From positions 1 through 64,000 of the forward strand of contig NZ_MJIL01000047.1 in the NCBI RefSeq assembly GCF_001939735.1: a stretch of DNA of 64,000 nt, in the 5' to 3' direction. Positions 36,440-47,764 of this stretch are shown in pieces (position 1 is the stretch's first letter; each line of letters starts with the position of its first letter). The translations under genes and the position numbers were made by a program. Source of the stretch: Photobacterium proteolyticum (lineage in GTDB: Bacteria > Pseudomonadota > Gammaproteobacteria > Enterobacterales > Vibrionaceae). Under the pieces are notes generated by a model, which did no database searches, was not told where the DNA came from, and saw only the letters and a program-made list of their open reading frames with translations.

Positions 36440-38308
36440 TTAAAGCACCAAACGGCGGATATCTGATAGACAGCCGTTCAGGTAAGTGATGAAGCGTGCA
36501 CCTTCGGCACCGTCAATCACACGGTGATCGTATGACAGTGACAGTGGAAGCTGTAGGCGTGGTTCGAACTCTTTACCGTTCCACACTGGCTTCATTTCAG
36601 ACTTAGATACACCCAGGATACCGACTTCTGGCGCATTCACGATAGGTGTGAACGCAGTACCACCAATGCCACCAAGACTAGAGATGGTGAAACAACCACC
36701 CTGCATGTCTGCCGCAGTCAGCTTACCAGCACGTGCTTTCTTAGACACCGCCATCAGCTCTTCAGAAAGCTCGTAGATACCTTTCTTGTTTACGTCCTTG
36801 AAGACAGGAACAACAAGACCGTTTGGCGTATCTACAGCAATACCGATGTTCACGTACTTCTTCAGGATCAGGCTCTCACCGTCTTCAGATAGAGAAGAGT
36901 TGAACGCTGGGAATGCTTCAAGCGCTTTCGCCGCTGCTTTCATGATGAATACTAGCGGAGTGATCTTCATGCCGCTGTCTTTCTTCGCTTCAATCGCGTT
37001 CTGCTCTTTACGGAATGCTTCCAGGGCAGTGATGTCTGCGTTATCCCACTGTGTAACGTGAGGGATCATTACCCAGTTACGGTGCAGGTTAGCGCCAGAG
37101 ATCTTCTTGATGCGAGATAGAGGCTTAGTTTCCGTCTCACCGAACTTGCTGAAGTCAACTTTCGGCCATGGTAGTAGACCCAGAGCAGAGCCGTCACCTT
37201 TGCCAGATGCCGCAGCACCCGACTCAAGACGCTTAAGTGCTTCTTTAACGAAATTCTGTACGTCTTCTTTCAGAATACGGTTCTTACGGCCAGTACCTTT
37301 AACCTTAGACAGGTTAACACCGAACTCGCGAGCAAGACGGCGAACAACTGGAGACGCGTGAGCGTAGTCGTTGTTTTCCTGGAAGTCGCCTGCGGCCGGC
37401 GTCCCGGTAGAAGCTGGAGCTGCCGCCGCTGGCGCTGCTGCAGGAGCAGGTGCCGCTGCAGGTGCTGCGCCTGCAACCTCGAAGACCATGATTAGCGAGC
37501 CAGTCGACACTTTGTCACCTGCTGCAATCTTGATTTCTTTAACCTTGCCAGCAAACGGGGCAGGTACTTCCATAGAAGCCTTGTCACCTTCCACAGTAAT
37601 CAGAGACTGCTCTTCTTCAATCATGTCGCCTACAGCTACCATGATTTCAGTCACTTCTACTTCATCGCCACCGATGTCAGGTACGTTAACTTCTTTGTCA
37701 GCTGCCGCTGCTGGTGCTGCAGCCGGGGCCGCCGCTTCTGCTGCTGGAGCTGCCGCAGGTGCAGAGCCTGCCGTTTCGAAGATCATGATAAGAGAGCCAG
37801 TCGATACTTTATCGCCTGCCGCTACTTTGATCTCTTTTAGGGTACCGGCAAATGGTGCAGGTACTTCCATTGATGCCTTGTCGCCTTCAACAGTAAGAAG
37901 AGACTGCTCTTCTTCGATGCTGTCGCCGACTGCAACCATGATTTCAGTTACTTCTACTTCGTCACCGCCGATATCCGGTACGTGAACTTCTTTAAGCTCA
38001 GCCGCTGCTGCCGGCGCTGGAGCAGCAGACGCTGCTTCAGCCACAGGAGCAGGTGCTGCAGCTGCAGCTGCAGCACCTTCGGCTTCGAAAATCATGATTA
38101 GAGAACCGGTAGAAACCTTGTCGCCTTCAGCCACTTTGATTTCTTTAACGATACCCGCCTGAGAAGCTGGTACTTCCATAGAAGCCTTGTCGCCTTCTAC
38201 AGTGATCAGAGACTGCTCTTCTTCAACCTTGTCGCCAACGCTAACAAGAATCTCAGTGACTTCAACCTCATCCGCACCGATGTCAGGTACATTAATTTCG
38301 ATTGCCAT
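36440..38308 (-). CDS. aceF: Pyruvate dehydrogenase E2, dihydrolipoyl acetyltransferase
   Basis: A 622-residue E2 core with three tandem lipoyl domains (about 1-75, 105-180, 205-280), each with the lipoylated GDKASMEV motif and separated by Ala/Pro-rich linkers. A peripheral-subunit-binding domain follows ([15 protein letters not shown]), then the catalytic domain with [14 protein letters not shown] near the C-terminus. It transfers acetyl groups to CoA. The triple-lipoyl form matches E. coli. It starts 14 bp after aceE. Confidence 0.97.
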   Translation of the reverse strand: MAIEINVPDIGADEVEVTEILVSVGDKVEEEQSLITVEGDKASMEVPASQAGIVKEIKVAEGDKVSTGSLIMIFEAEGAAAAAAAPAPVAEAASAAPAPAAAAELKEVHVPDIGGDEVEVTEIMVAVGDSIEEEQSLLTVEGDKASMEVPAPFAGTLKEIKVAAGDKVSTGSLIMIFETAGSAPAAAPAAEAAAPAAAPAAAADKEVNVPDIGGDEVEVTEIMVAVGDMIEEEQSLITVEGDKASMEVPAPFAGKVKEIKIAAGDKVSTGSLIMVFEVAGAAPAAAPAPAAAPAAAAPASTGTPAAGDFQENNDYAHASPVVRRLAREFGVNLSKVKGTGRKNRILKEDVQNFVKEALKRLESGAAASGKGDGSALGLLPWPKVDFSKFGETETKPLSRIKKISGANLHRNWVMIPHVTQWDNADITALEAFRKEQNAIEAKKDSGMKITPLVFIMKAAAKALEAFPAFNSSLSEDGESLILKKYVNIGIAVDTPNGLVVPVFKDVNKKGIYELSEELMAVSKKARAGKLTAADMQGGCFTISSLGGIGGTAFTPIVNAPEVGILGVSKSEMKPVWNGKEFEPRLQLPLSLSYDHRVIDGAEGARFITYLNGCLSDIRRLVL

Positions 38309-38322
38309 GTTTAATTTACCTC

Positions 38323-40986
38323 TTACGCGTATAGCGGGTTGATCTTGTCAGCGTCGATGTCGAACTTCGCAATTGCTTCAGCAACTACAGACTTCTCAAC
38401 ATCACCACGCTTAGCCAGCTCGGTCAGTGCAGCAACTACGACATAGCCTGCGTTAACTTCGAAGTGACGACGTAGGTTCGCGCGGCTGTCAGAGCGGCCG
38501 AAACCATCAGTACCAAGTACTTTGAAAGACTCAGAAGGCATGAACGCACGAACTTGCTCGGCGTAGTTCTTCATGTAGTCAGTTGCAGCGATTGCAGGCT
38601 CAGTACCCATTACCTGTGCAATGTAAGGTACTTTCTGCTCTGCTTCTGGGTGAAGCATGTTGAAACGCTCAACGTCCTGACCTTCGCGAGTTAGTTCATT
38701 GAAAGACGTTACAGAGTAGATGTCAGAAGCGATACCGTAGTCGTCGCTTAGGATCTGAGCGGCTTTACGAACTTCGTTCATGATCGTACCAGAGCTCATT
38801 AGCTGAACTTTAGACTTATCACCTGCGTAAGATTCTAGCTTGTAGATACCCTTACGGATGCCTTCTTCAGCGCCTTCTGGCATTGCTGGCATCGCGTAGT
38901 TTTCGTTCATAACCGTTAGGTAGTAGAACACGTTCTCTTGTTCGCCGTACATGCGACGGATACCGTCTTGCATGATCACAGCAACCTCGTAAGCGAACGT
39001 TGGGTCGTAAGAGATACAGTTAGGAACAGTGTTAGCCATGATGTGGCTGTGACCGTCTTCGTGCTGCAGACCTTCACCGTTCAGGGTAGTACGACCTGCT
39101 GTCGCACCCAGTAGGAAACCACGCGCCTGCTGGTCACCTGCCATCCACGCCATGTCGCCCACACGCTGGAAGCCGAACATTGAGTAGTAGATGTAGAACG
39201 GGATCATTGGCAGATCGTTGGTGCTGTATGACGTTGCCGCAGCAACCCATGAAGACATAGCACCCAGCTCGTTGATACCTTCCTGTAGTACCTGGCCCGA
39301 AGTTGCTTCTTTGTAGTAAGAAACGATGTCACGATCCTGCGGTGTGTACTGCTGGCCGTGCGGGTTGTAGATACCGATTTGACGGAACAGGCCTTCCATA
39401 CCGAAAGTACGCGCTTCGTCAGCAATGATAGGAACGATGTTCTTACCGATGTTCTTGTTCTTAAGCAGAACGTTTAGCGCACGAACGAATGCCATAGTCG
39501 TAGAAATGTCACGCTTTTGCTCTTCTAGCAACGGCTTGAACTCTTCTACTTCTGGGATCACTAGTTCTTCAGTGAAGTTAGGCAGACGCTGTGGCGTGTA
39601 GCCGTGAAGTGCGTTACGACGAGCGTGCAGGTACTCGTGCTCTTTCGAACCTTCTTCCAGTTTCAGGTAAGGCAGGTTCTTAACGTCTTCATCAGAAACA
39701 AGGTCTTGCAGGCCAAGGCGGTTACGCAGGTGCATAACAGAAGACATGTCCATCTTCTTAACCTGGTGCGCAATGTTCTTACCTTCAGCCGCTTCACCCA
39801 TGCCGTAACCTTTAACAGTCTTAGCAAGGATAACGGTTGGACGGTCTTTGGTTTCTGCCGCGTTCTTGTATGCCGCGTACAGCTTAGATGACTCGTGACC
39901 ACCACGCTTAAGCGCGAAGATTTCATCGTCAGTCATATCAGCAACCAGTGCTGCTGTTTCTGGGTACTTACCGAAGAAGTGCTCACGTACGTAAGCGCCG
40001 TCTTTCGACTTGAATGTCTGGTAGTCACCGTCGATAGTCTCGTTCATAAGCTGTAGCAGCTTACCCGAGGTGTCTTTCGCCAGTAGAGAATCCCAGTTGT
40101 TACCCCAGATAACTTTAACTACGTTCCAGCCAGCACCTTTGAACAGGCCTTCCAGCTCTTGGATGATCTTGCCGTTACCCATTACCGGGCCGTCAAGACG
40201 CTGCAGGTTACAGTTGATTAGGAAACATAGGTTGTCCAGCTTCTCACGCGCAGCGAATGAAATCGCACCACGTGATTCTGGCTCATCCATCTCACCGTCA
40301 CCCAGGAAGGCATAAACGCGCTGCTCAGAAGTATCTTTCATGCCGCGGCCTTCCAGGTACTTAAGGAAACGAGCTTGATAGATAGCAGAGATTGGACCCA
40401 GACCCATAGATACAGTCGGGAACTGCCAGAACTCAGGCATCAGTTTAGGGTGCGGGTATGAAGGGATACCTTTACCGTCTACTTCTTGACGGAAGTTATC
40501 TAGCTGCTCTTCTGTCAGACGGCCTTCAACAAACGCGCGAGAGTAGATACCCGGGGAGATGTGGCCCTGGTAGTAGACTAGGTCACCACCGTCCTTCTCG
40601 TTCGGAGCACGGAAGAAGTGGTTGAAACAAGTCTCATAGAACGCCGCAGCAGACTGGAAAGATGCCATGTGGCCACCCAGCTCAAGATCTTTCTTCGAGC
40701 CGCGTAGTACGATCATTGCAGCATTCCAACGGATGATCGCGCGGATACGGCGCTCAAGCGTTGTGTCGCCAGGGTAAGCTGGTTCTTGATCTGATGGGAT
40801 GGTGTTGATGTAGTTGGTAGTGATACCTGTTGGCATATCTACGCCATCAAGACGTGCTTTATCCAGTACTTGCTCTAGTAGGTACTGTGCGCGCTCTACA
40901 CCTTCTTCACGAACGACTGATTCAAGGGCTGCTAGCCACTCTTGAGTTTCCAGTGCGTCCACGTCATTTTTCATGACTTCAGACAT
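38323..40986 (-). CDS. aceE: Pyruvate dehydrogenase E1 component
   Basis: An 887-residue homodimeric thiamine-diphosphate E1. It decarboxylates pyruvate and acetylates E2 lipoyl groups. The ThDP motif is [14 protein letters not shown] ... [11 protein letters not shown], preceded by [12 protein letters not shown]. The C-terminal part has [19 protein letters not shown]. Length matches E. coli AceE. A PdhR-regulated pdhR-aceEF-lpd arrangement is expected, with pdhR 139 bp upstream. Confidence 0.98.
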   Translation of the reverse strand: MSEVMKNDVDALETQEWLAALESVVREEGVERAQYLLEQVLDKARLDGVDMPTGITTNYINTIPSDQEPAYPGDTTLERRIRAIIRWNAAMIVLRGSKKDLELGGHMASFQSAAAFYETCFNHFFRAPNEKDGGDLVYYQGHISPGIYSRAFVEGRLTEEQLDNFRQEVDGKGIPSYPHPKLMPEFWQFPTVSMGLGPISAIYQARFLKYLEGRGMKDTSEQRVYAFLGDGEMDEPESRGAISFAAREKLDNLCFLINCNLQRLDGPVMGNGKIIQELEGLFKGAGWNVVKVIWGNNWDSLLAKDTSGKLLQLMNETIDGDYQTFKSKDGAYVREHFFGKYPETAALVADMTDDEIFALKRGGHESSKLYAAYKNAAETKDRPTVILAKTVKGYGMGEAAEGKNIAHQVKKMDMSSVMHLRNRLGLQDLVSDEDVKNLPYLKLEEGSKEHEYLHARRNALHGYTPQRLPNFTEELVIPEVEEFKPLLEEQKRDISTTMAFVRALNVLLKNKNIGKNIVPIIADEARTFGMEGLFRQIGIYNPHGQQYTPQDRDIVSYYKEATSGQVLQEGINELGAMSSWVAAATSYSTNDLPMIPFYIYYSMFGFQRVGDMAWMAGDQQARGFLLGATAGRTTLNGEGLQHEDGHSHIMANTVPNCISYDPTFAYEVAVIMQDGIRRMYGEQENVFYYLTVMNENYAMPAMPEGAEEGIRKGIYKLESYAGDKSKVQLMSSGTIMNEVRKAAQILSDDYGIASDIYSVTSFNELTREGQDVERFNMLHPEAEQKVPYIAQVMGTEPAIAATDYMKNYAEQVRAFMPSESFKVLGTDGFGRSDSRANLRRHFEVNAGYVVVAALTELAKRGDVEKSVVAEAIAKFDIDADKINPLYA

Positions 40987-41020
40987 GCGATCTATCCTTT
41001 CGTTGATAATCTACAAAACT

Positions 41021-41082
41021 TAATACCAATCGTGTGTTTTATATCCGCTGAATGAACAGATAATTATGACGACTGGTATATT
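41021..41082. repeat. TAATACCAATC...GACTGGTATATT inverted repeat upstream of aceE
   Basis: Imperfect inverted ends (41021-41031 and 41071-41082) enclose about 40 bp in the pdhR-aceE gap. The ends resemble those at 34718-34748. Each arm also resembles half of a PdhR box (ACCAAT / TTGGT), but the spacing is wrong for one operator. Confidence 0.5.
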
Positions 41083-41125
41083 GTCGCGACTGTTTACTAC
41101 CTGGCTCGACGTATAATGAGCGGTA

Positions 41126-41899
41126 CTAATCCAGCCCGTCCTTGCGTTGTTGAATCCGACGAAGAGAGCGTTCACGTCTGCTATCTTCACGCGATAAATC
41201 CAACAAGGTTTCCTCGATATAAGCCAAATGTGCATGCGATGCTTCGCGGGCCTTTTCCGGCTCGCCAGAAACAATCGCCTGGACAATATTGGCTCGATGC
41301 TTTCTCACCTTCCCCACCACATCTTGGCGACGGTTCAGGAGTTCAAAGTTTTGTAATACGTTTTGCTCCAGCAATGGTGCAAGGCTGCGGATAATGTGCA
41401 GGAGTACCACGTTGTGTGCGGATTCGGTCACCGCGATCAGATACTGCATGACTGCACTGGCTTCGGCCTTCATATCGCCTTGCTGCTGGGCATCTTGTAT
41501 CCGCTTATGGCAGTCACGAATACGAGTGAAATCTTCTTCGTTGCCTCGCAGGGCTGCATAGTAAGCAGCCAGGCCTTCTAGGGCGTGACGAGACTCAAGT
41601 AAATCTAGCTGGGTTTCCGGGTGGGCGCTCAGCAAATCCAGCAGCGGCTCGGAAAAACTCTGCCATAGTTTTTCCGTCACAAACGTGCCCCCGCCCTGAC
41701 GGCGAGTCAGGAGGTTTTTGGCTTCAAGGCGCTGGATAGCTTCCCTTACTGACGGGCGTGAAACGTCGAATTGCTTGGCCAGCTCGCGCTCAGGCGGCAG
41801 CTGCTGACCCGGAGACAGGGTGCCTTCCAGGATCAGGTGCTCTAGTTCCTGCTCGATGGCATCGGAGAGCTTTGGTTGGCGAATTCGTTTATAAGTCAT
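41126..41899 (-). CDS. pdhR: Pyruvate dehydrogenase complex repressor PdhR
   Basis: A 257-residue GntR/FadR-family regulator. The N-terminal winged helix includes [27 protein letters not shown] (part of about 33-60) and RRQGGGTFV. The C-terminal all-helical FCD domain senses pyruvate. It represses the dehydrogenase genes until pyruvate accumulates. The near-perfect PdhR operator at 41955-41971, just upstream of its own start, supports autoregulation. Confidence 0.95.
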   Translation of the reverse strand: MTYKRIRQPKLSDAIEQELEHLILEGTLSPGQQLPPERELAKQFDVSRPSVREAIQRLEAKNLLTRRQGGGTFVTEKLWQSFSEPLLDLLSAHPETQLDLLESRHALEGLAAYYAALRGNEEDFTRIRDCHKRIQDAQQQGDMKAEASAVMQYLIAVTESAHNVVLLHIIRSLAPLLEQNVLQNFELLNRRQDVVGKVRKHRANIVQAIVSGEPEKAREASHAHLAYIEETLLDLSREDSRRERSLRRIQQRKDGLD

Positions 41900-41954
41900 T
41901 TTTTTCGTTATGCTTCTTGTACTTATAGCGTTTCGGGAAACCCGCTGACGGGTA

Positions 41955-41971
41955 AATTGGTATTACCAATT
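41955..41971. promoter_or_regulatory. PdhR operator upstream of pdhR
   Basis: AATTGGT-ATT-ACCAATT is a perfect 7+7 inverted repeat with the 3-bp spacing of the known PdhR consensus (ATTGGTnnnACCAAT). It lies 56 bp before the pdhR start codon. I see no other feature in the 291-bp gap up to ampD. Confidence 0.85.
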
Positions 41972-42190
41972 AAATTATGGAAGGAAAGTTTACATAAATA
42001 ATTGAAGATGTCCACCAGCAACTTGATGGAAATCATAGAATGGAGGGGGATTTAACAAAAATTTCAACTTATGAAAACTTGTTAAAACATAGAGAACATC
42101 ATTCATCAACAGTCATGAAAGGAAATATGGGCGAAAAATCGTTTAATGGTCTGACCAATTTGAAAATGACAATTTTTCACCCGACGGTCA

Positions 42191-42745
42191 CTATTTTTCC
42201 AGCAGCGCTGTTTTAAACGCCCGCCAATCGAAGGCGATACCGGGATCCGTTTTACGCCCGGGTGCAATAAACTCGTGCCCGGTGATCCGTGAAGCATTGA
42301 TGTCAGGGTAATGTTGAATAATAACCCGGGTCAGCTCAGTCAATGTGTTGTACTGGGCCTGGGTATAAGGGAGGGTATCCGTTCCTTCCAGCTCGATCCC
42401 GATTGAGTAGTCATTGCACTTGTCACGGCCAGCAAACTGCGACACGCCGGCATGCCAGGCACGACAATCAAACGGAACGAACTGGATAATATCGCCATTC
42501 CTTCTAATTAAACAGTGAGCAGAGACACGAAAGCCTGAAATTAACTCGAAATAGGGATGTTCCTCCGGGTTAAGCTGGCCGGTAAAAAGCTGCTCGATAT
42601 ACGGGCCGCCAAACTGCCCCGGCGGCAGGCTGATATTGTGGATCACCAGCAGCGAGATATCCTGGCTGTCTTCTCGCTGATCATAGAAGGGGGACGGGAC
42701 ATGCTTAACACCTTCGAGCCAGTGGGTATTGTCGATTGTTAACAT
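42191..42745 (-). CDS. ampD: 1,6-anhydro-N-acetylmuramyl-L-alanine amidase AmpD
   Basis: A 184-residue cytoplasmic zinc amidase of the N-acetylmuramoyl-L-alanine amidase 2 family. It releases peptides from anhydro-muropeptides during wall recycling, which keeps AmpR-type beta-lactamase induction off. Zinc ligands are visible in LLVIHNISLP, in ITGHEFIAPGRKTDPG (His and Asp) and near CRAWHAG. Length fits AmpD. ampE, its usual E. coli partner, is absent from the 291-bp downstream gap. It is divergent from nadC. Confidence 0.95.
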   Translation of the reverse strand: MLTIDNTHWLEGVKHVPSPFYDQREDSQDISLLVIHNISLPPGQFGGPYIEQLFTGQLNPEEHPYFELISGFRVSAHCLIRRNGDIIQFVPFDCRAWHAGVSQFAGRDKCNDYSIGIELEGTDTLPYTQAQYNTLTELTRVIIQHYPDINASRITGHEFIAPGRKTDPGIAFDWRAFKTALLEK

Positions 42746-42938
42746 TTCTTGATACTTCCTGATCTTGTTGCCCAGCGGTACTGGATACTGCTGGCAGGTT
42801 TCACCAGCTACGGGGCAATGTCAAGCGCCTCTCCTTCTCCCGCTTTTCAGACTACGGGGAGCCGCTTTCTTGGGAACTAAGATCCGCCATCTGGGATCTC
42901 GCATCTTTTTGAGTCTCCATGTATGATCGTCGCCATAA

Positions 42939-43898
<960 letters not shown>

Positions 43899-44271
43899 TG
43901 CGGTTTAAGTAACGCGCTTTCAATAATGCGTACTACTAAACAAGCTATTATCAAAAAAGCAGCCTAACATCCAAGCGGCTGCTTTTTTCTGACATCCAAA
44001 CGCCTCAATCTATCCCGCTATACTATTACCACCCACTCTCGTATTACTCCTTCCCCAAATAACCAATACATCAACAGCCCATAACCTGATAATTTCATTA
44101 GTAAAATTTGCGTCGGCAACCACTTACACATATGCAACCAATGTAATTCAATGAATTTAAATTAAATGTAGGCCGAGTAATCATCGCCATATTATTCATC
44201 ACTTTGCCTAAGTGAGTATGCTGGAATGACTTTGAAACAATATTCACAGGCTGAATAAAAAGGATAAATAA
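43899..44271 (+). other. Gene-free stretch between nadC and pilA
   Basis: This 373-bp stretch contains the nadC terminator (43953-43988), then AT-rich DNA with no ORF that I can support. AAGGA at 44260-44264 is the pilA ribosome site. A TGGAATGACTTTGAA near 44220 resembles a sigma-54 element but is one base too short. Confidence 0.7.
43953..43988 (+). terminator. Terminator after nadC
   Basis: A perfect 12-bp stem AAAAAAGCAGCC / GGCTGCTTTTTT with a 12-nt loop, ending in a T run, 54 bp after the nadC stop. Confidence 0.93.
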
Positions 44272-44787
44272 ATGAAAGGACAAAAAGGTTTTACATTAAT
44301 TGAACTCATGATAGTGGTGGCGATTATCGGGATTCTGAGCGCATTTGCTGTTCCGGCGTATCAAAACTACACAGCCCGAGCACACGCAAGTGAAATGCTA
44401 AATGCAAGTAGTGCATTTAAAACAGCTGTTGGCGTCTGTCTACTCAATGGAAATTGGTCAGTATCAGGTGGTAATACTACCATCGACTGTGGAGCAACGA
44501 AGAATAGTGTACCGGGAATGCAAACTTTTTCGAAAGGTGACGGAGACTCATTTACAGTAACTTCAGATGTAATTGCAGAGCTAGTTGCCGATCCAAATGA
44601 TGATACTAAAAAAATCGCCAAGTATAAGTCAGGCTCAGTCAAGGCAAAAGTGAAGGATGCTAAAGGGTCTTTACCTACAGATGCTGCAGTTCTACTGACA
44701 CCAAAAATTACGACTAGCGGAGTAACATGGAAAATAACTTGTGAAACTACCTTGGGTTCTTCAACAGACTTTTGCCCTGCTAGTTAA
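44272..44787 (+). CDS. pilA: Type IV pilin, major subunit PilA
   Basis: A 171-residue type IVa prepilin. The short leader MKGQKG is cleaved before Phe by PilD, giving [20 protein letters not shown] with the conserved Glu5. The polymerisation helix is followed by a globular domain and a C-terminal disulfide pair ([12 protein letters not shown]). It forms pili used for attachment and, in Vibrionaceae, chitin-induced DNA uptake. Past codon 40 the gene is distinctly AT-richer than nadC or pilB, consistent with a variable surface antigen exchanged between strains. Its stop overlaps the pilB start by one base (TAATG). Confidence 0.94.
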   Translation: MKGQKGFTLIELMIVVAIIGILSAFAVPAYQNYTARAHASEMLNASSAFKTAVGVCLLNGNWSVSGGNTTIDCGATKNSVPGMQTFSKGDGDSFTVTSDVIAELVADPNDDTKKIAKYKSGSVKAKVKDAKGSLPTDAAVLLTPKITTSGVTWKITCETTLGSSTDFCPAS

Positions 44788-46490
44788 TGCAAACCAACCT
44801 CGCCTCCATCCTGCACCAGGCTAGCCTGATAGGCCCGGAGCAGGAGCAGCAAGTGGTCGATGTTGTCCGGGCAGAAGGCGCCAGTGTGCCTTCTGCCATG
44901 GTCGAGCTCGGTCTGTTCAGCGGCACGGAACTGGCCCGCCACCTCGAGCACATCTTTGCCATCGCCCTGATTGACGTTCACCAGTACGACTACCACGCCT
45001 GCTGCAAAGCGCTCAACCAGCGCGAACTGGTGCTCCAGCACCGGGTGCTCCCTCTGCAGGTAAACGACAATACCCTTTTTATCGGCCTCAGCGATCCGAC
45101 CCAGATCGACGCCCTGGATGAATTTCGCTTTGCCACCGGCAAAAATATCGAGCCTTTGCTGCTTGAAGCCAAGCAGCTGGAAAGTGCGATCCGGCGGATT
45201 TACGGCAGCGAGATCGGCGAAAATCACCATTCGCTCCAGCACCAGCGCAGCGTGACAGATGCCGATCTGGGCGAACTGGTTGACTTAGGTGACGGCGAGT
45301 TGCTTGATGAAGCAACCGATCTCAGCCAGGACAGCGCCCCGGTTACCCGCTATATCAACCAGGTATTGATGGATGCCGTACGCAAGAAAGCCTCGGATAT
45401 TCACTTCGAGCCCTACGAGGAATCGTACCGGATCCGTTTTCGCTGTGACGGCATCCTTCACCAGCATGCCATGCCACCGGCGCACCTGTCGCGACGCCTG
45501 TCCACGCGCCTCAAGGTGATGTCGAAACTCAATATTGCCGAGCGCCGCCAGCCACAGGACGGCCGGATCAAACTTAAGCTGACGCCGACGCTGGCGATCG
45601 ATCTTCGGGTCTCGACCCTGCCGACACTGTGGGGGGAGAAAGTGGTACTGCGGATCCTCGACAGTTCCAGCGCCAATTTGGATATTCACATCCTCGGCTA
45701 CAACGAACCACAGAAACAAGCTTATCTGCACGCCCTGAAAAAGCCGCAGGGGATGATTTTAATGACTGGTCCCACAGGAAGCGGCAAAACGGTATCACTC
45801 TATACCGGACTAAAGATCCTCAACACCGACGAACGAAATATCTCTACCGCCGAGGATCCGGTTGAAATCAACCTGCCGGGGATCAACCAGGTCCAGATCA
45901 ACAGCCAGATCGGACTGGGCTTTGCCGAGGCGCTGAGATCCTTTCTGCGCCAGGATCCCGATGTGGTCATGGTCGGCGAGATACGGGATCTGGAAACCGG
46001 ATCCATTGCGGTCAAGGCGGCGCAAACCGGCCACTTGGTGCTGTCTACCCTGCACACCAATTCGGCAGCCGAAACCATCACCCGTCTGACCAACATGGGG
46101 ATACAGGACTTCAACCTGGCCTCATCACTCAGCCTGATCATTGCCCAGCGCCTCGCCCGCCGTCTGTGCAATAGCTGTAAACAACAGCAACAACTCGACA
46201 GTGTAGTATGTGAACAGCTGAAAATACCGCCAGCAGCCACTGTCTACCAGGCCAACAAGCAAGGATGCGACGACTGTAACCAAGGCTACCTCGGCCGGGT
46301 CGGGATCTATGAAGTCATGCCGTTTAGCCGTGAGATCGCCCAGGCTCTGGTAGCAGGCGCCTCGACCCTCGAGCTGGAAGAGTTAGCCTGCCGCCAGGGA
46401 ATGCAGACACTGCAACAGTCAGGCATAGACACACTCCGCGCAGGTATCACCAGCCTGGAAGAGCTGCAGCGGGTGCTGCATTTTAGCTAA
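44787..46490 (+). CDS. pilB: Type IV pilus assembly ATPase PilB
   Basis: A 567-residue cytoplasmic hexameric extension motor. An N-terminal MshEN-type domain (about 1-150) precedes the GspE/PilT ATPase core. Walker A is MTGPTGSGKTVSLY, the Asp box lies near ISTAEDPVE, and Walker B is DPDVVMVGEIRDLET. The tetra-cysteine zinc site is CNSC ... GCDDCNQGY. It is coupled to pilA by a TAATG overlap. The gene block matches E. coli ppdD-hofB-hofC, with pilD completing it. Confidence 0.96.
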   Translation: MQTNLASILHQASLIGPEQEQQVVDVVRAEGASVPSAMVELGLFSGTELARHLEHIFAIALIDVHQYDYHACCKALNQRELVLQHRVLPLQVNDNTLFIGLSDPTQIDALDEFRFATGKNIEPLLLEAKQLESAIRRIYGSEIGENHHSLQHQRSVTDADLGELVDLGDGELLDEATDLSQDSAPVTRYINQVLMDAVRKKASDIHFEPYEESYRIRFRCDGILHQHAMPPAHLSRRLSTRLKVMSKLNIAERRQPQDGRIKLKLTPTLAIDLRVSTLPTLWGEKVVLRILDSSSANLDIHILGYNEPQKQAYLHALKKPQGMILMTGPTGSGKTVSLYTGLKILNTDERNISTAEDPVEINLPGINQVQINSQIGLGFAEALRSFLRQDPDVVMVGEIRDLETGSIAVKAAQTGHLVLSTLHTNSAAETITRLTNMGIQDFNLASSLSLIIAQRLARRLCNSCKQQQQLDSVVCEQLKIPPAATVYQANKQGCDDCNQGYLGRVGIYEVMPFSREIAQALVAGASTLELEELACRQGMQTLQQSGIDTLRAGITSLEELQRVLHFS

Positions 46491-46510
46491 CGTTCACACA
46501 AGGAAGACCG

Positions 46511-47731
46511 ATGGCACAAGTTAGTAAAATTCGCTATTTCCATTGGCGGGGCGTTAATCAGGCCGGGAAAAAAGTCTCGGGTATTACCTTGGGTTTTCAG
46601 GAGCGTGACGTTCGCACTATGCTCGGCGAACAGATGATCCAGGTAAAAAAAATAAAACGCCACAAGCCATCGACACTAAGCAAACTCAAAAACCAGCTAA
46701 AGCCAGCCGATGTTACAGCCATCACCCGCCAACTGGCGACAATGATTGCCTCGGGCGTACCGGTTGTCCAGGCGCTAAAAATGATGGCAAACAGCCACAA
46801 CAAGGCTGAAGGCAGAGCGATTCTGGCCCAGGTAACCACCCAGATAGAAGCAGGGGCATCGCTGTCACGGGCGTTGAAAACCAGCTCCCCCCTGTTTGAT
46901 AACTTCTACTGCGATCTGGTGCTCACCGGCGAGCAAACCGGCCATTTGCCTGAAGTGTTCGATCGCATCGCGACCTACCGGGAAAAAAACGAGTCAACAC
47001 GGAAAAAAGTCATCAAGGCGATGATCTACCCTTCAATGGTTACCCTTACGTCAATCGGTGTCACGATCATGATGCTGGTGTTTGTCATCCCGCAGTTTGC
47101 CAGCATCTTCAGCAACTTCGGCGCCGAGTTACCCTGGTTTACCCAGCAGGTGATCAAAGCCTCTGATTTCATGCTCGGCTACGGCATTTACCTGGCCATT
47201 GGCCTGTTAGCATTCCTGCTTTTTTTCATTTTTCGCTATCAGCGCTCTCGCCGATTCAAGCTGGCGATTCACCGTCTCAATTTAAAGCTGCCAATCGTCG
47301 GCAATGTTCTGCTCAAGGCGACGGTGGCAAGGTTCTCCCGTACCCTGGCCACTACTTTCAGTGCCGGGATCCCCTTGCTAAGCGGCCTCCAGTCCGCCGG
47401 TAAAACGGCCGGCAACAAATTCATCGAACAGGCTATCGAAGAGGCTCACAGCAGCACTGCTGCAGGTATGCCGCTCCATATTGCCCTGCGCCAGAGCGAT
47501 GTCTTTCCGGAATTGATGCTACAGATGACAATGATAGGCGAAGAGTCCGGCTCGTTAGATGATATGCTCAATAAAATAGCCGCTTTGTATGAAGATGATG
47601 TCGACAATACAGTCGATAACCTCGGCAAAATCCTCGAGCCGCTGATTATTCTTTTCCTTGGCGGCATGATTGGCGGCCTGTTGGTCGCAATGTATATGCC
47701 TATCTTTAAATTAATGAGCGTGATGGGGTAA
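46511..47731 (+). CDS. pilC: Type IV pilus inner-membrane platform protein PilC
   Basis: A 406-residue GspF/PilC family protein. Two homologous cytoplasmic GspF domains (about 70-195 and 275-395) surround membrane segments near 170-195, 220-240 and 378-400. Conserved blocks include ITRQLATMIASGVPVVQAL, LTGEQTGHLPEVF and MTMIGEESGSLDDML. It couples PilB rotation to pilin insertion. It lies 20 bp after pilB. Confidence 0.96.
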   Translation: MAQVSKIRYFHWRGVNQAGKKVSGITLGFQERDVRTMLGEQMIQVKKIKRHKPSTLSKLKNQLKPADVTAITRQLATMIASGVPVVQALKMMANSHNKAEGRAILAQVTTQIEAGASLSRALKTSSPLFDNFYCDLVLTGEQTGHLPEVFDRIATYREKNESTRKKVIKAMIYPSMVTLTSIGVTIMMLVFVIPQFASIFSNFGAELPWFTQQVIKASDFMLGYGIYLAIGLLAFLLFFIFRYQRSRRFKLAIHRLNLKLPIVGNVLLKATVARFSRTLATTFSAGIPLLSGLQSAGKTAGNKFIEQAIEEAHSSTAAGMPLHIALRQSDVFPELMLQMTMIGEESGSLDDMLNKIAALYEDDVDNTVDNLGKILEPLIILFLGGMIGGLLVAMYMPIFKLMSVMG

Positions 47732-47764
47732 AAGCCAGCCGCGCTTAACCTAGGATCTGCTGTT

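Noticed and set aside
37371..37985. 204-residue Ala/Ser-rich plus-strand frame opposite aceF
   Set aside because: It is the antisense of the repeated lipoyl domains and Ala/Pro linkers, which keep a frame open by composition.
44217..44236. Sigma-54 promoter for pilA (TGGAATGACTTTGAA)
   Set aside because: The distance between the GG and the -12 element is one base short and the -12 GC is missing.
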